From NCBI GenBank assembly GCA_002427465.1, contig DIRC01000004.1, positions 18,160 through 55,082 of the forward strand: a DNA stretch of 36,923 bases. Direction: 5' to 3'. Each line of letters starts with the position of its first letter. Within the stretch, counting starts at the first letter, position 1. This DNA comes from Clostridiales bacterium UBA5446. GTDB lineage: Bacteria > Bacillota > Clostridia > Oscillospirales > Oscillospiraceae. The position numbers and the translations under genes are program-made. The notes below the pieces were generated by a model. The model was not told the origin of the DNA and searched no databases. It worked only from the letters and a program-made list of their open reading frames with translations. This document shows positions 1-6,763 of this stretch, piece after piece.

Positions 1-370
1 CGGGTAACGCCCGCCGAAGGCGACTTCAGGACAAGTGCAACAGAGATATACCGCCGCGCGTCCGTCCCGAATTTTTTCAAAACCTTGGTTTTGAAAAAAA
101 GAGGAGGAGCAGCGAAATGAGTAAGCTTTGCCGCTTGCGGCAAAGCGAACGATATGGAGCTTGCGACGACGCGGTAAGGGTGGAAAGGCGAGGTAAGAGC
201 TCACCCATCAACTGGAGACAGATTGGTGCTGTAAACTCTATTCGGAGCAACACCGTGGAGGGACATGAAGGCCGGCCCGGCCGTCCCGAGGAGGTGGCTT
301 GAGCCTGTCGGCAACGGCAGGCCTAGACAGATGGTCGTTCAAGACAGAATCCGGCTTACAGACTTACTCG
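1..370 (+). ncRNA. rnpB: RNase P RNA (class A), 5' end outside window
   Basis: This is the catalytic RNA of ribonuclease P, which removes the 5' leader of pre-tRNAs. Conserved core segments appear in the right order: GGGTAACGCCC near position 3, AGTGCAACAGAGA near 34, GGTAAGGGTGGAAAGGCG near 173, GAGGTAAGAGCTCACC near 190, the TAAACTC...CGGAGCAA segment near 233-250, GCTTGAGCC near 297, GCCTAGACAGATG near 320 and the 3' ACAGAATCCGGCTTACAG near 345-362. The 5' strand of P1-P4 lies before the window. The arm between about 50 and 175, which corresponds to P12, is about 125 nt, far longer than the roughly 25-30 nt of the E. coli arm, and contains two strong nested hairpins (72-99 and 125-146). 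The gene converges on the opuC operon. Identification is very secure; exact 3' end is approximate. Confidence 0.96.
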
Positions 371-382
371 CAAAAGATATGG

Positions 383-418
383 AGAGCCGACCGGAAATCC
401 GGTCGGCTCTTCTTTTTG
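383..418 (+). terminator. Rho-independent terminator of rnpB
   Basis: A perfect 12-bp stem (383-394 pairing with 399-410) with loop AAAT is followed by TCTTTTT. It lies 13 nt past the 3' end of the RNase P RNA. On the minus strand the same stem has only a poor T tract, so it is mainly an rnpB terminator, though it may also limit readthrough from the converging opuC operon. Confidence 0.93.
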
Positions 419-438
419 TCGCCGCTAAGGGGCCGGGA

Positions 439-1338
439 CTAGATCAGGCCGCGCTCCTGAAGGAAAGCCGCTGCCACAGCGTCCGCCTCCTGGCCCTGGA
501 CGCTGACCTTGTAGTTCAGCTCAATCATCGTATCGTCGTCAATCATGCCTGCAAGAAGATTCAGAATCTCTTCAAGCTCGGGATGGGCTTCCAGCGTGTC
601 GTTCCGGATTATGGGCGACGCGTAATACGGTGGGAAAAATCCCTTGTCATCCTTAAGCACGTGGAGATTGTACTGGATGATCTCGCCATCTGTGGCAAAC
701 GAGTCCGTCACGTCGATATCCCCGTTGCCGATGGCCTGATACTTCAGAGAGATATTCATTTTCTGGGGATCACCCTTGAAGGTCATGTTATAGGCTGCCG
801 TCAGGCCGTCGTATCCATCCTGCCGGTCAAAAAATTCATGCTCCGCGCCAAAAATCAGATTTTCGGAAATTTCGGCAAGGTCGCTGAACGTCTCTATGCC
901 GTATTCCTGATAGACCGCATCGCTTACCGAAATGGTGTATGTGTTGTTCAGTCCCAGCGGCTCCAGCCACCTTATACCGAATTGCTCGTCAAACGCATTG
1001 GAAACCGTCCGGTAGGCTTCGTCCGGATCGGTGATCACATCCATGCCCAGCTGGGCGGTCAGCGCGGTGCCGGTATATTCCGGATAAATGTCGATATCGC
1101 CGTTTTTGATGGCTTCAAAGCAGACGAAGGTTCCGCCCATGTTCAGCTTGCGGTCGACGGTCAGATCGGTTTTGGCTTCAATCAGCTGTGCAAAAATTTC
1201 ACTCAGCACAATGCTTTCGCCGAAGTCCTTTGAGCCGACAACGATTTTATCGGCCCCTCCGCAGCCGGCCATCAAAAGGGCCATGATCAGTACCAGGGAG
1301 AGAACGCCGGTCATCCGGCATATCTTGAATCGTTTCAT
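439..1338 (-). CDS. opuCC: Osmoprotectant ABC transporter substrate-binding lipoprotein (OpuCC/OsmF family)
   Basis: This is a 299-residue extracellular lipoprotein of the QAT/OsmF family that captures quaternary amines such as glycine betaine, carnitine or choline. A basic N-terminus and hydrophobic segment end in a lipobox (LLMAGC, Cys26). The mature part opens with the family pattern IVVGSKDFGES and later shows PEYTGTAL, both typical of this family. It is the last gene of a four-gene operon, 17 nt after the second permease. The precise substrate cannot be told from sequence. Confidence 0.93.
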   Translation of the reverse strand: MKRFKICRMTGVLSLVLIMALLMAGCGGADKIVVGSKDFGESIVLSEIFAQLIEAKTDLTVDRKLNMGGTFVCFEAIKNGDIDIYPEYTGTALTAQLGMDVITDPDEAYRTVSNAFDEQFGIRWLEPLGLNNTYTISVSDAVYQEYGIETFSDLAEISENLIFGAEHEFFDRQDGYDGLTAAYNMTFKGDPQKMNISLKYQAIGNGDIDVTDSFATDGEIIQYNLHVLKDDKGFFPPYYASPIIRNDTLEAHPELEEILNLLAGMIDDDTMIELNYKVSVQGQEADAVAAAFLQERGLI

Positions 1339-1355
1339 TATATTGCCTCCAAAAA

Positions 1356-1961
1356 TTATTTTGCTTGTTTAACCAAGCGTTTTTCGAATTTGGTCATTAC
1401 AAAATCGAATAAGACGGCCATCACCATGACGGGAATCGCGCCTGACAGGATTCTGCCTAAATTTTGCGTCTGCACGCCCCGGTAGATCGGGTAACCTAAG
1501 CCGCCGGCGCCGATTAGCACCCCCATCACCGCGATGGACAGGGAGTTGACGACGGCAATTTTAATGCCCGAGAAAACCATCGGAAACGCCATGGGCAGCT
1601 CCACCTTTACCAGACGCTGCAGCTTTGACATCCCCATCCCCTGCGCGGCATCCCGGACATGGGGCGGAATGGCTTCAAGCCCGGTGTGTGTATTGCGTAC
1701 AATGGGCAGCAGGGCGTACAGCACAAGCCCCGCAATGATCGTGCGGTTGCCCAGGCCGAAAAGGATCATCAGCAGCGCCAGCAGCGCCAGAGACGGTATG
1801 GTCTGTATAGCCTCTGCCAGCCAGAGAATCACCATTCCCGGCCGGCGGGCCCAATAGGCGATCACACCGAGAATAACGCCAACAGCAACCGAGATTACCG
1901 TTGCAATGGCAACAATCATCAAATGCTCAAAAATCATCGTCATCAGATTATTAATACTCAT
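1356..1961 (-). CDS. opuCD: Osmoprotectant ABC transporter permease, second subunit (OpuCB/OpuCD type)
   Basis: This 201-residue inner-membrane permease has about five or six hydrophobic segments and the EAA-type loop that docks on the ATPase (around GMGMSKLQRLVKVELP, residues 108-123). It overlaps the upstream permease gene by 4 nt, implying translational coupling. With its sister subunit it would form the heterodimeric channel of the compatible-solute importer. The two permeases are adjacent and the binding protein comes last, unlike the opuCA-CB-CC-CD order of Bacillus subtilis, so the CB/CD labels are by position only. Confidence 0.9.
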   Translation of the reverse strand: MSINNLMTMIFEHLMIVAIATVISVAVGVILGVIAYWARRPGMVILWLAEAIQTIPSLALLALLMILFGLGNRTIIAGLVLYALLPIVRNTHTGLEAIPPHVRDAAQGMGMSKLQRLVKVELPMAFPMVFSGIKIAVVNSLSIAVMGVLIGAGGLGYPIYRGVQTQNLGRILSGAIPVMVMAVLFDFVMTKFEKRLVKQAK

Positions 1962-2602
1962 GTGCCGCGCCTCCTCAATCCGCGCGGTGTAAGCACGCGC
2001 TGAAACAGGCCGATCAGCCCGCTGAATGCAAACGCCAGTATTGCCGAGGGAACGGCTCCGGCCAGGATATAGTTTGTGTTATAGGTGGAAAGTCCCGTCC
2101 AGATCAGATCGCCCAGCCCGCCTGCTCCGATCAGTCCGGCAAGGGTGGCCCAGCTTACTATATACACCGTCGATATTCTGATTCCGCTGATGATGGACGG
2201 CATGGCCAGCGGCAGTTCCACCTTGCGCAGGATCTGTCCCCCGGTCATGCCGATTCCGCGGGCGGCGTCCACATAGCTGACTTCAACATCCGTTATCCCG
2301 GTATAGGCATTGCGTAGGATCGGCAGGACCGAATATATGGACAGGACGATAAGGGCCGGCTTCAGGCCAATGCCGAACAGGAGAAGGGCGAACCCAAGCA
2401 TCACAAGCCCCGGAATCGTCTGCACTACGCCGACGACGCCCAGAACCGGCCCTGCCGCCCGCTTATGCCGTGTGAGCAGAACACCCAGTGGAATGGCAAT
2501 GATTATTCCCACTGCCACAGAGATCACTACAAGCAAAATATGCCGCCACAGGCATTCCAAAATCAGCGCGCGGTTTGCGGCAATAAAATCCAGAAATTTC
2601 AT
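1958..2602 (-). CDS. opuCB: Osmoprotectant ABC transporter permease, first subunit (OpuCB type)
   Basis: This 214-residue membrane permease of the BPD transporter superfamily carries the EAA loop (GIGMTGGQILRKVELPLAMP, about residues 115-134), followed by the conserved GLIGAGGLG turn. It overlaps opuCA by 4 nt and the next permease by 4 nt. It pairs with the product of the following gene to form the transmembrane pathway of the OpuC-type importer energised by OpuCA. Confidence 0.91.
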   Translation of the reverse strand: MKFLDFIAANRALILECLWRHILLVVISVAVGIIIAIPLGVLLTRHKRAAGPVLGVVGVVQTIPGLVMLGFALLLFGIGLKPALIVLSIYSVLPILRNAYTGITDVEVSYVDAARGIGMTGGQILRKVELPLAMPSIISGIRISTVYIVSWATLAGLIGAGGLGDLIWTGLSTYNTNYILAGAVPSAILAFAFSGLIGLFQRVLTPRGLRRRGT

Positions 2603-3726
2603 GACGGCAGCTCACCCCACAGCGCCTCGCCCATCGCTTTTGCCATTCCCGTCCGGGTAATGAGGCCGGCCACGGTATTGTTCTCATTGAGAATTACAAT
2701 ATAGTTATAGGGCGAAGACAGGAGTTTTTCAAAGGCTTCGCGGGCGGGGGATTTTCTGCCGATCGTAATGAATTCTGTGGATATCAGATCGCCGATCTCA
2801 CTTCCCGCCTTGCCATGCTCCTTGATTGCCTCGATGGAGACGGTCCCGGCAAAGGTATCGTCTTCGTTGAGCACGATCATTGAGTTCACGTCGCGCCGGC
2901 TCATCATGTCGATGCACGCCAGAATATGAGCCGTCTTATGGGCCTTGAGCACCTTGGTGCGCATAAAATCTTCAGCCAGAAGCCCCTCCGCGCCGTTTCC
3001 GTTGCTGATGTGCCTGCCCATGAAGCTCTTGATGAGGTCGTCCGCGGGATTACGGAGCATCTCCTCCGGCGAAGCCATTTGAACAATTTTCCCATTGTTC
3101 ATGAACACAATCGTATCTGCCATGCGCAGGGCTTCTTCCATATCATGTGTGACGAATACGATCGTTTTCTTCAGTTTTCTCTGGATTCGCTTGACTTCCT
3201 CCTGAAGGGCGTCCCGGGTAATCGGGTCAAGGGCGCCGAAAGGCTCATCCATCAGCACGATGGGCGGCGACGCGGCCAGCGCCCTCAAAACGCCGATTCG
3301 CTGCTGTTGTCCGCCCGAAAGCTCCGAGGGATACTTGTGCGCGTTTTCTTCATAAGGCATGTTGACGAGGTTCAGCAACTCGCGGACAATTTCATCACAT
3401 TTTTCCTTTGGATATTTGAGAAGCTTTGGTACGACCAGGATATTCTGCTCTACCGTCATGTTGGGAAACAACCCGATTTGCTGAATAACGTAACCTATCG
3501 TTCGGCGCAGCGCCACCGGGTCCTGCTCCTTTATGTTTTTGCCGTCGATATAAACTTCTCCCTTATCCGGCTCGATGAGTCTGTTTATGGTACGCAGAGT
3601 CGTTGTTTTCCCACAGCCGCTGGGCCCGATGAGGACCACAAACTCTCCTTTTTTTATTTCAAAGCTGAGATTATCCAGAATCAGCGCCTTGCCGTAGCTC
3701 TTGCTGACTTGCTGAAATTTGATCAT
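2599..3726 (-). CDS. opuCA: Osmoprotectant ABC transporter ATP-binding subunit with tandem CBS domains
   Basis: This 375-residue ATPase energises import of quaternary amine osmolytes. The Walker A motif GPSGCGKTT is at about 34-42, the LSGGQ signature at 136-140 and Walker B IVLMDE at 156-161. Residues from about 255 to the end form two CBS motifs, the regulatory module of this family. The reading frame is open further upstream to 3834, but the ATG at 3726 is preferred because AAAGGAG precedes it at good spacing, the protein then begins like its homologues (MIKFQQVSKSYG), and the promoter at 3764-3792 lies just upstream. In Listeria and Staphylococcus OpuCA CBS domains bind c-di-AMP; whether that holds here is inference. 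Confidence 0.94.
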   Translation of the reverse strand: MIKFQQVSKSYGKALILDNLSFEIKKGEFVVLIGPSGCGKTTTLRTINRLIEPDKGEVYIDGKNIKEQDPVALRRTIGYVIQQIGLFPNMTVEQNILVVPKLLKYPKEKCDEIVRELLNLVNMPYEENAHKYPSELSGGQQQRIGVLRALAASPPIVLMDEPFGALDPITRDALQEEVKRIQRKLKKTIVFVTHDMEEALRMADTIVFMNNGKIVQMASPEEMLRNPADDLIKSFMGRHISNGNGAEGLLAEDFMRTKVLKAHKTAHILACIDMMSRRDVNSMIVLNEDDTFAGTVSIEAIKEHGKAGSEIGDLISTEFITIGRKSPAREAFEKLLSSPYNYIVILNENNTVAGLITRTGMAKAMGEALWGELPS

Positions 3727-3763
3727 ATAACTCCTTCTTTCCGGCGCCAAAAGCGACAACCTC

Positions 3764-3792
3764 ATTTTATAACATAAGTTGTCAGTCGTCAA
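3764..3792 (-). promoter_or_regulatory. Sigma-A-type promoter of the opuC operon with overlapping inverted repeat
   Basis: On the minus strand the -35 box TTGACG (3787-3792) is followed after 17 nt by the -10 box TAAAAT (3764-3769), about 38 nt before the opuCA start. An inverted repeat, AGTTG then 8 nt then CAACT (about 3777-3794), covers the -35 box, a plausible operator for an osmolyte-responsive repressor. The promoter call is good by consensus; the operator is a guess. Confidence 0.7.
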
Positions 3793-3932
3793 CTCCGCAA
3801 TTTGCATCCGGCTTATTTTTTTTTGCAAACCCAAAAATTCATGAAAATGCCCGCACTTTTTTATGCAAAAAATAAAAAGTCATGCCATAAACTGCTCACA
3901 CAGATTTTCTCCGATATCATATCGGGATATGC

Positions 3933-3966
3933 AAAAAAATCCGCGCCCGACTTCTGCCGGGCGCGG
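3933..3966 (-). terminator. Second of two tandem terminators downstream of yebC
   Basis: A 9-bp GC-only stem (3941-3949 with 3958-3966) is followed on the minus strand by an A then seven T residues. It lies just beyond another terminator, so readthrough from yebC into opuC should be very low. The remainder of 3727-4003 holds the opuC promoter and no supportable gene. Confidence 0.88.
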
Positions 3967-3970
3967 CATA

Positions 3971-4000
3971 AAAGCAAAAGGCCGCATTGATGCGGCCTTT
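3971..4000 (-). terminator. First terminator downstream of yebC
   Basis: A perfect 10-bp stem (3977-3986 with 3991-4000, loop TCAA on the transcribed strand) begins 3 nt after the yebC stop codon and is followed by TGCTTTT. It is the primary rho-independent terminator of yebC. Confidence 0.9.
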
Positions 4001-4003
4001 AAA

Positions 4004-4735
4004 TTATTCTTCCCAGTTATGCCAGACGTTTTGCACGTCGTCATTATCCTCGAACATTTCCAGCATCTTCTGCATATTTTTGATATCCCCCTCGTCAGAC
4101 AGGGCGATATAGTTCTGCGGAACCATCTCGATCTGAGCGGAAAGCAGCGCATAACCATGAGCTGTCAGGTAATCCGCCACCTCCGTCACGCCGTCCGGCT
4201 CAGTGAATACCTGAAACACCTGCCCGTCCGCCTCAAAATCCGCCGCTCCGGCCTCCAGGGCATCTTCCAGCACCTTGTCCGCGTCCAGCTCTTCGTCTTC
4301 ATTATTAATAACAATAACGCCCTTTTTGTCGAATGACCAGGATACGCAGCCGGTAGTCCCCATGTTGCCGCCGTATTTATCAAAATAATGCCGGACATCC
4401 GAAGCCGTGCGGTTTCTGTTGTCCGTCATCGTCTCTACGATTAGAGCCACGCCGCTGGGGCCGTAACCCTCGTAGATTATAGTTTCATAACTGTCCGTAT
4501 TGCCGCTTCCCAGCGCCTTTTCGATTGTGCGCTTAATATTGTCGTTGGGCATGTTTGCGGCTTTCGCCTTGGTAATGACCGCTGCAAGGCGGGAATTGTT
4601 GACAGGGTCGCCGCTGCCGCCCTCCCTGGCCGCTACGATCATTTCCCTGGCAATCTTGGTAAAAATCTGGGCGCGCTTCGCGTCAGCCGCTCCTTTTGTC
4701 TTTTGTATGTTATGCCATTTGGAATGTCCCGACAT
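4004..4735 (-). CDS. yebC: YebC/PmpR family protein (TACO1-like)
   Basis: This 243-residue protein begins with the family hallmark MSGHSKWHNIQKTKGAADAK and keeps the central acidic CVSWSFDKKG region and the C-terminal domain. Members are described as DNA-binding regulators and, for several bacterial and mitochondrial members, as translation factors that relieve ribosome stalling. It is a single-gene unit here, with a promoter at 4768-4796 and two terminators after it. An AGGAG Shine-Dalgarno precedes the ATG. Confidence 0.96.
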   Translation of the reverse strand: MSGHSKWHNIQKTKGAADAKRAQIFTKIAREMIVAAREGGSGDPVNNSRLAAVITKAKAANMPNDNIKRTIEKALGSGNTDSYETIIYEGYGPSGVALIVETMTDNRNRTASDVRHYFDKYGGNMGTTGCVSWSFDKKGVIVINNEDEELDADKVLEDALEAGAADFEADGQVFQVFTEPDGVTEVADYLTAHGYALLSAQIEMVPQNYIALSDEGDIKNMQKMLEMFEDNDDVQNVWHNWEE

Positions 4736-4767
4736 AATAACAGCTCCTATGACTTATTTGCCTGTCC

Positions 4768-4796
4768 ATTCTAGCACTTTTGATGTATTAAGGCAA
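4768..4796 (-). promoter_or_regulatory. Sigma-A-type promoter of yebC
   Basis: TTGCCT (4791-4796), 17-nt spacer, TAGAAT (4768-4773) on the minus strand, about 33 nt before the yebC start codon. Spacing is optimal and both boxes match the housekeeping consensus in at least four of six positions. Confidence 0.72.
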
Positions 4797-4820
4797 GGGC
4801 AAATCAATAACGGCTCCGGC

Positions 4821-4847
4821 AAAAAAAGCAGGCGGTTTCCCGCCTGC
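4821..4847 (-). terminator. Rho-independent terminator of the sipL-like gene
   Basis: An 8-bp stem (4828-4835 with 4840-4847, GAAA tetraloop on the transcript) is followed directly by seven T residues. It starts 11 nt after the stop codon of the SPOCS/LysM gene and separates it from yebC. Confidence 0.93.
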
Positions 4848-4858
4848 CGTGATTCCTT

Positions 4859-6379
4859 TTATTTTGCCGTCGGTATCAGAAGTATTTTTCCTATAATCGG
4901 CTCGCCTTCCTCCAGGCTGTTTGCCGTCCTGATCATTTCCCGCGTGGAGCGGTAACGCTTTGCAAGTAGCCACAGGCTGGCATCTTCCCCCGCTCTTACC
5001 ACGACCAGGGATGGCCGCTCGGTTTTTACTTCCTCCTCTTCGATAAAGTCCACGCCGGTAATCTGCGTGATCTCCACCTCGCGCCAACACATCAGGTCAA
5101 AGGTTACCTGGGCGCGCAGGTCAATCGCGTTCTGCGCCGGCACCGCGTATACCTGAGCGCAGCTTGCCGACAGCACGGCGCCGCACATCCCCGCCTCTAT
5201 TCCCGAGGGGCACTCCATGGGAAACCGTCTCGTGACGCAAAACAGCTCTCCGGCTTCATCCGAGTACAAGACCGTCACCGCCAGCTTGCTCTTGATGCTC
5301 CCGTTCTCAATCTTAAAATCAGCGGCGCTGCACGAAACCGCCTTTACCTCGCAAACGTCCTGAGCCGTCTCCAGCTGATCGTGGAAGTTGCAGCGCTGCT
5401 GCATTCTGCCCACGTCGCACATCACCCGCGACGCCCGGCTCTCCGCTTCTATCCGGCGCCGGTTGCTGTAGCAGTCTGAAATATACTCTACGCCAACGCT
5501 GTCTGAACACACCGTCTGAGCCACAATATGCAGCTCGCAGGTAAATCCCTGCTCTCCGCCCACATAAGTGTGCGGCTCGATAAATACGGCAGTCAGCAAC
5601 AGCCACACTTTGAATTCCGGGGCTCCCAGTTCAGAATCAGCTTCGATAAGCTGTGAAAAAGCCGTTTCAAATTCCGCAAAGGCGATATCCGAGCCGCCGG
5701 CCACAGTATAGGTCAGCCCGATCTTCGCCGTCCCGTTAATCACAACCTTACTGCCCACGGTTCTAATGTCCTCAGCGGAAAGCTCCACCGTATCCCGCAG
5801 CAGCTCCCCAACTCCGGGCTTTCCCGCCGGAAGACGCAGTTCATCCGTTACGACAAAAGTTTTTTCCTTTACGCAGACGTCGTGGCTGATTGCCAGTTTA
5901 TCCACCAGCAGCTGGATATCTTCTTCATTCCCTCCGCTTACCTCGCAGCAATAGTCTGCCTCGGCCCGGTCGTAGCACGTGATTTTTACCTCCACGGTCG
6001 CCCGGACAACTACCTTCCTCGGGTTGAGCATATGAGCCTCGACAGACATCAGCGTAAACATGGCAACCGGTATGGAATCCGTGGTCACGCCAGGCGCGTC
6101 TGTGCTGTACGAAAACGGTATCGCCGCCTTCAGGCAGCAAACCCCCGCCTTACCGTCCGGCACATAGAGGACCGAGGCGGCGATACCCGCGGTAACCGAT
6201 ACCGACCCTTCCGACACCTCCTTGCTCCTTATTACCAGCGTGCCGTCGGCGCAGAGTATCCGCTCTATATCCGGCATCGTGTCCGGAACCACCGACTCAA
6301 CGGCACTTTCGCTCAAGTTTGCGTATTCAAACACTTTATGATAGCAGACGACGGTTTTCTTCCCCATTGTCACGTCCAT
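4859..6379 (-). CDS. sipL: SPOCS (DUF3794) and LysM domain protein, SipL-like spore coat morphogenetic protein
   Basis: This 506-residue protein is built mainly of beta-rich DUF3794/SPOCS repeats and ends in a LysM domain (about residues 458-503, with VRAGEDASLWLLAKRY and the closing ILLIPT). That architecture and length match SipL of Clostridioides difficile, which binds the coat ATPase SpoIVA and is needed to hold the coat on the forespore. The ATG at 6379 is chosen over one 21 nt upstream because AAGGAGAGG precedes it. A sigma-E-like promoter lies at 6410-6438 and a spoVM gene immediately upstream, both supporting a sporulation role. Some Clostridia carry several DUF3794-LysM proteins, so strict orthology to SipL is likely but unproven. 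Confidence 0.85.
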   Translation of the reverse strand: MDVTMGKKTVVCYHKVFEYANLSESAVESVVPDTMPDIERILCADGTLVIRSKEVSEGSVSVTAGIAASVLYVPDGKAGVCCLKAAIPFSYSTDAPGVTTDSIPVAMFTLMSVEAHMLNPRKVVVRATVEVKITCYDRAEADYCCEVSGGNEEDIQLLVDKLAISHDVCVKEKTFVVTDELRLPAGKPGVGELLRDTVELSAEDIRTVGSKVVINGTAKIGLTYTVAGGSDIAFAEFETAFSQLIEADSELGAPEFKVWLLLTAVFIEPHTYVGGEQGFTCELHIVAQTVCSDSVGVEYISDCYSNRRRIEAESRASRVMCDVGRMQQRCNFHDQLETAQDVCEVKAVSCSAADFKIENGSIKSKLAVTVLYSDEAGELFCVTRRFPMECPSGIEAGMCGAVLSASCAQVYAVPAQNAIDLRAQVTFDLMCWREVEITQITGVDFIEEEEVKTERPSLVVVRAGEDASLWLLAKRYRSTREMIRTANSLEEGEPIIGKILLIPTAK

Positions 6380-6409
6380 ATATACCTCTCCTTGCTGCAA
6401 TTTCTCTAC

Positions 6410-6438
6410 ATAATATGAGCACGGCGTGGAATATATGA
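6410..6438 (-). promoter_or_regulatory. Candidate sigma-E promoter of the sipL-like gene
   Basis: On the minus strand TCATATA (6432-6438) is followed after 14 nt by CATATTAT (6410-6417). Known sigma-E elements follow KMATATT and CATACAMT with 14-16 nt between, so the match is 6 of 7 and 6 of 8. It lies between the spoVM stop and the sipL-like start, about 30 nt before the ATG. No comparable sigma-A promoter is seen there. Confidence 0.5.
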
Positions 6439-6451
6439 CGGCTTGTATATC

Positions 6452-6526
6452 TCAGTTGCCGCTGTTTCTATGCTTCTTGAAAAGCCTCGATATAAACGCG
6501 GGTATTTTTATGATAAGTATTTTCAT
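6452..6526 (-). CDS. spoVM: Stage V sporulation protein SpoVM (24 residues)
   Basis: This tiny gene encodes a 24-residue amphipathic peptide starting MKILIIKIPAFISRLF. It lines up without gaps with B. subtilis SpoVM (MKFYTIKLPKFLGGIV): Lys2, Ile6, Lys7, Pro9 and Phe11 are identical, and Pro9 is the residue known to be needed for correct SpoVM function. SpoVM inserts into the convex outer forespore membrane and anchors SpoIVA. The start has a strong GGGAGGT Shine-Dalgarno 4 nt away. Position also fits: in Bacillus spoVM lies downstream of rsgA (cpgA), and here it is two genes from rsgA and next to the SipL-like gene. It is short enough to be missed by gene finders. Confidence 0.85.
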   Translation of the reverse strand: MKILIIKIPAFISRLFKKHRNSGN

Positions 6527-6538
6527 AGCCACCTCCCG

Positions 6539-6700
6539 TTATTTACGGCATATCATCCCGATACCGATCACGATAAGCGCCACCGCGAGAGCAAACCACC
6601 AGAACCCGGCGGGCAGGATGAGCGCCAGAATAATAACTATGCCGGCCAGCACAACAAAACAGCCGATATTGCCACCGCTCCCGCACCGACGTCTTCGCAA
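6539..6700 (-). CDS. Small hydrophobic two-helix membrane protein, unknown function
   Basis: This 53-residue frame starts at TTG (6700) behind a GGGGGG Shine-Dalgarno 7 nt away and stops 12 nt before spoVM. It has a basic, cysteine-containing N-terminus (RRRRCGSGG), then about 38 hydrophobic residues broken by PAGFWW, which suggests a two-helix hairpin, and ends CRK. No ATG or GTG start exists in frame. Position between rsgA and spoVM and the SD-spoVM spacing suggest co-transcription with spoVM and a possible envelope or sporulation role, but no family could be named. Codon usage resembles the neighbouring genes. Confidence 0.68.
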   Translation of the reverse strand: MRRRRCGSGGNIGCFVVLAGIVIILALILPAGFWWFALAVALIVIGIGMICRK

Positions 6701-6707
6701 AACAACA

Positions 6708-6747
6708 CCCCCCGCGTATGTATATCAATACATTATACGCGGAGGGG
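6708..6747 (-). promoter_or_regulatory. Hairpin sequestering the ribosome binding site of the 53-residue gene
   Basis: On the transcript, 6744-6747 pairs with 6708-6711, 6737-6742 with 6712-6717 and 6728-6733 with 6718-6723, giving 16 bp around a 4-nt loop with a 3-nt and a 1-nt bulge. The GGGGGG Shine-Dalgarno (6708-6713) lies wholly in the paired strand. There is no T run, so a terminator is unlikely. A TATAAT-like hexamer sits in the upstream arm, without a convincing -35 box. Confidence 0.55.
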
Positions 6748-6763
6748 CTGTCCATTGTGCTAT

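Noticed and set aside
117..302. 61-codon plus-strand frame with a GAGGAGG site before its ATG
   Set aside because: It begins in the P12 insert but runs straight through conserved RNase P core sequence, so the RNA explains the constraint; the peptide shows no recognisable features.
265..1233. Long plus-strand open frame of 322 codons
   Set aside because: It is the mirror of opuCC, which has clear lipoprotein and family motifs; the plus-strand product has no recognisable domain and its start lies within the RNase P RNA.
2926..3777. 283-codon plus-strand frame opposite opuCA
   Set aside because: Shadow of the ABC ATPase with no domain of its own, and it covers the opuC promoter.
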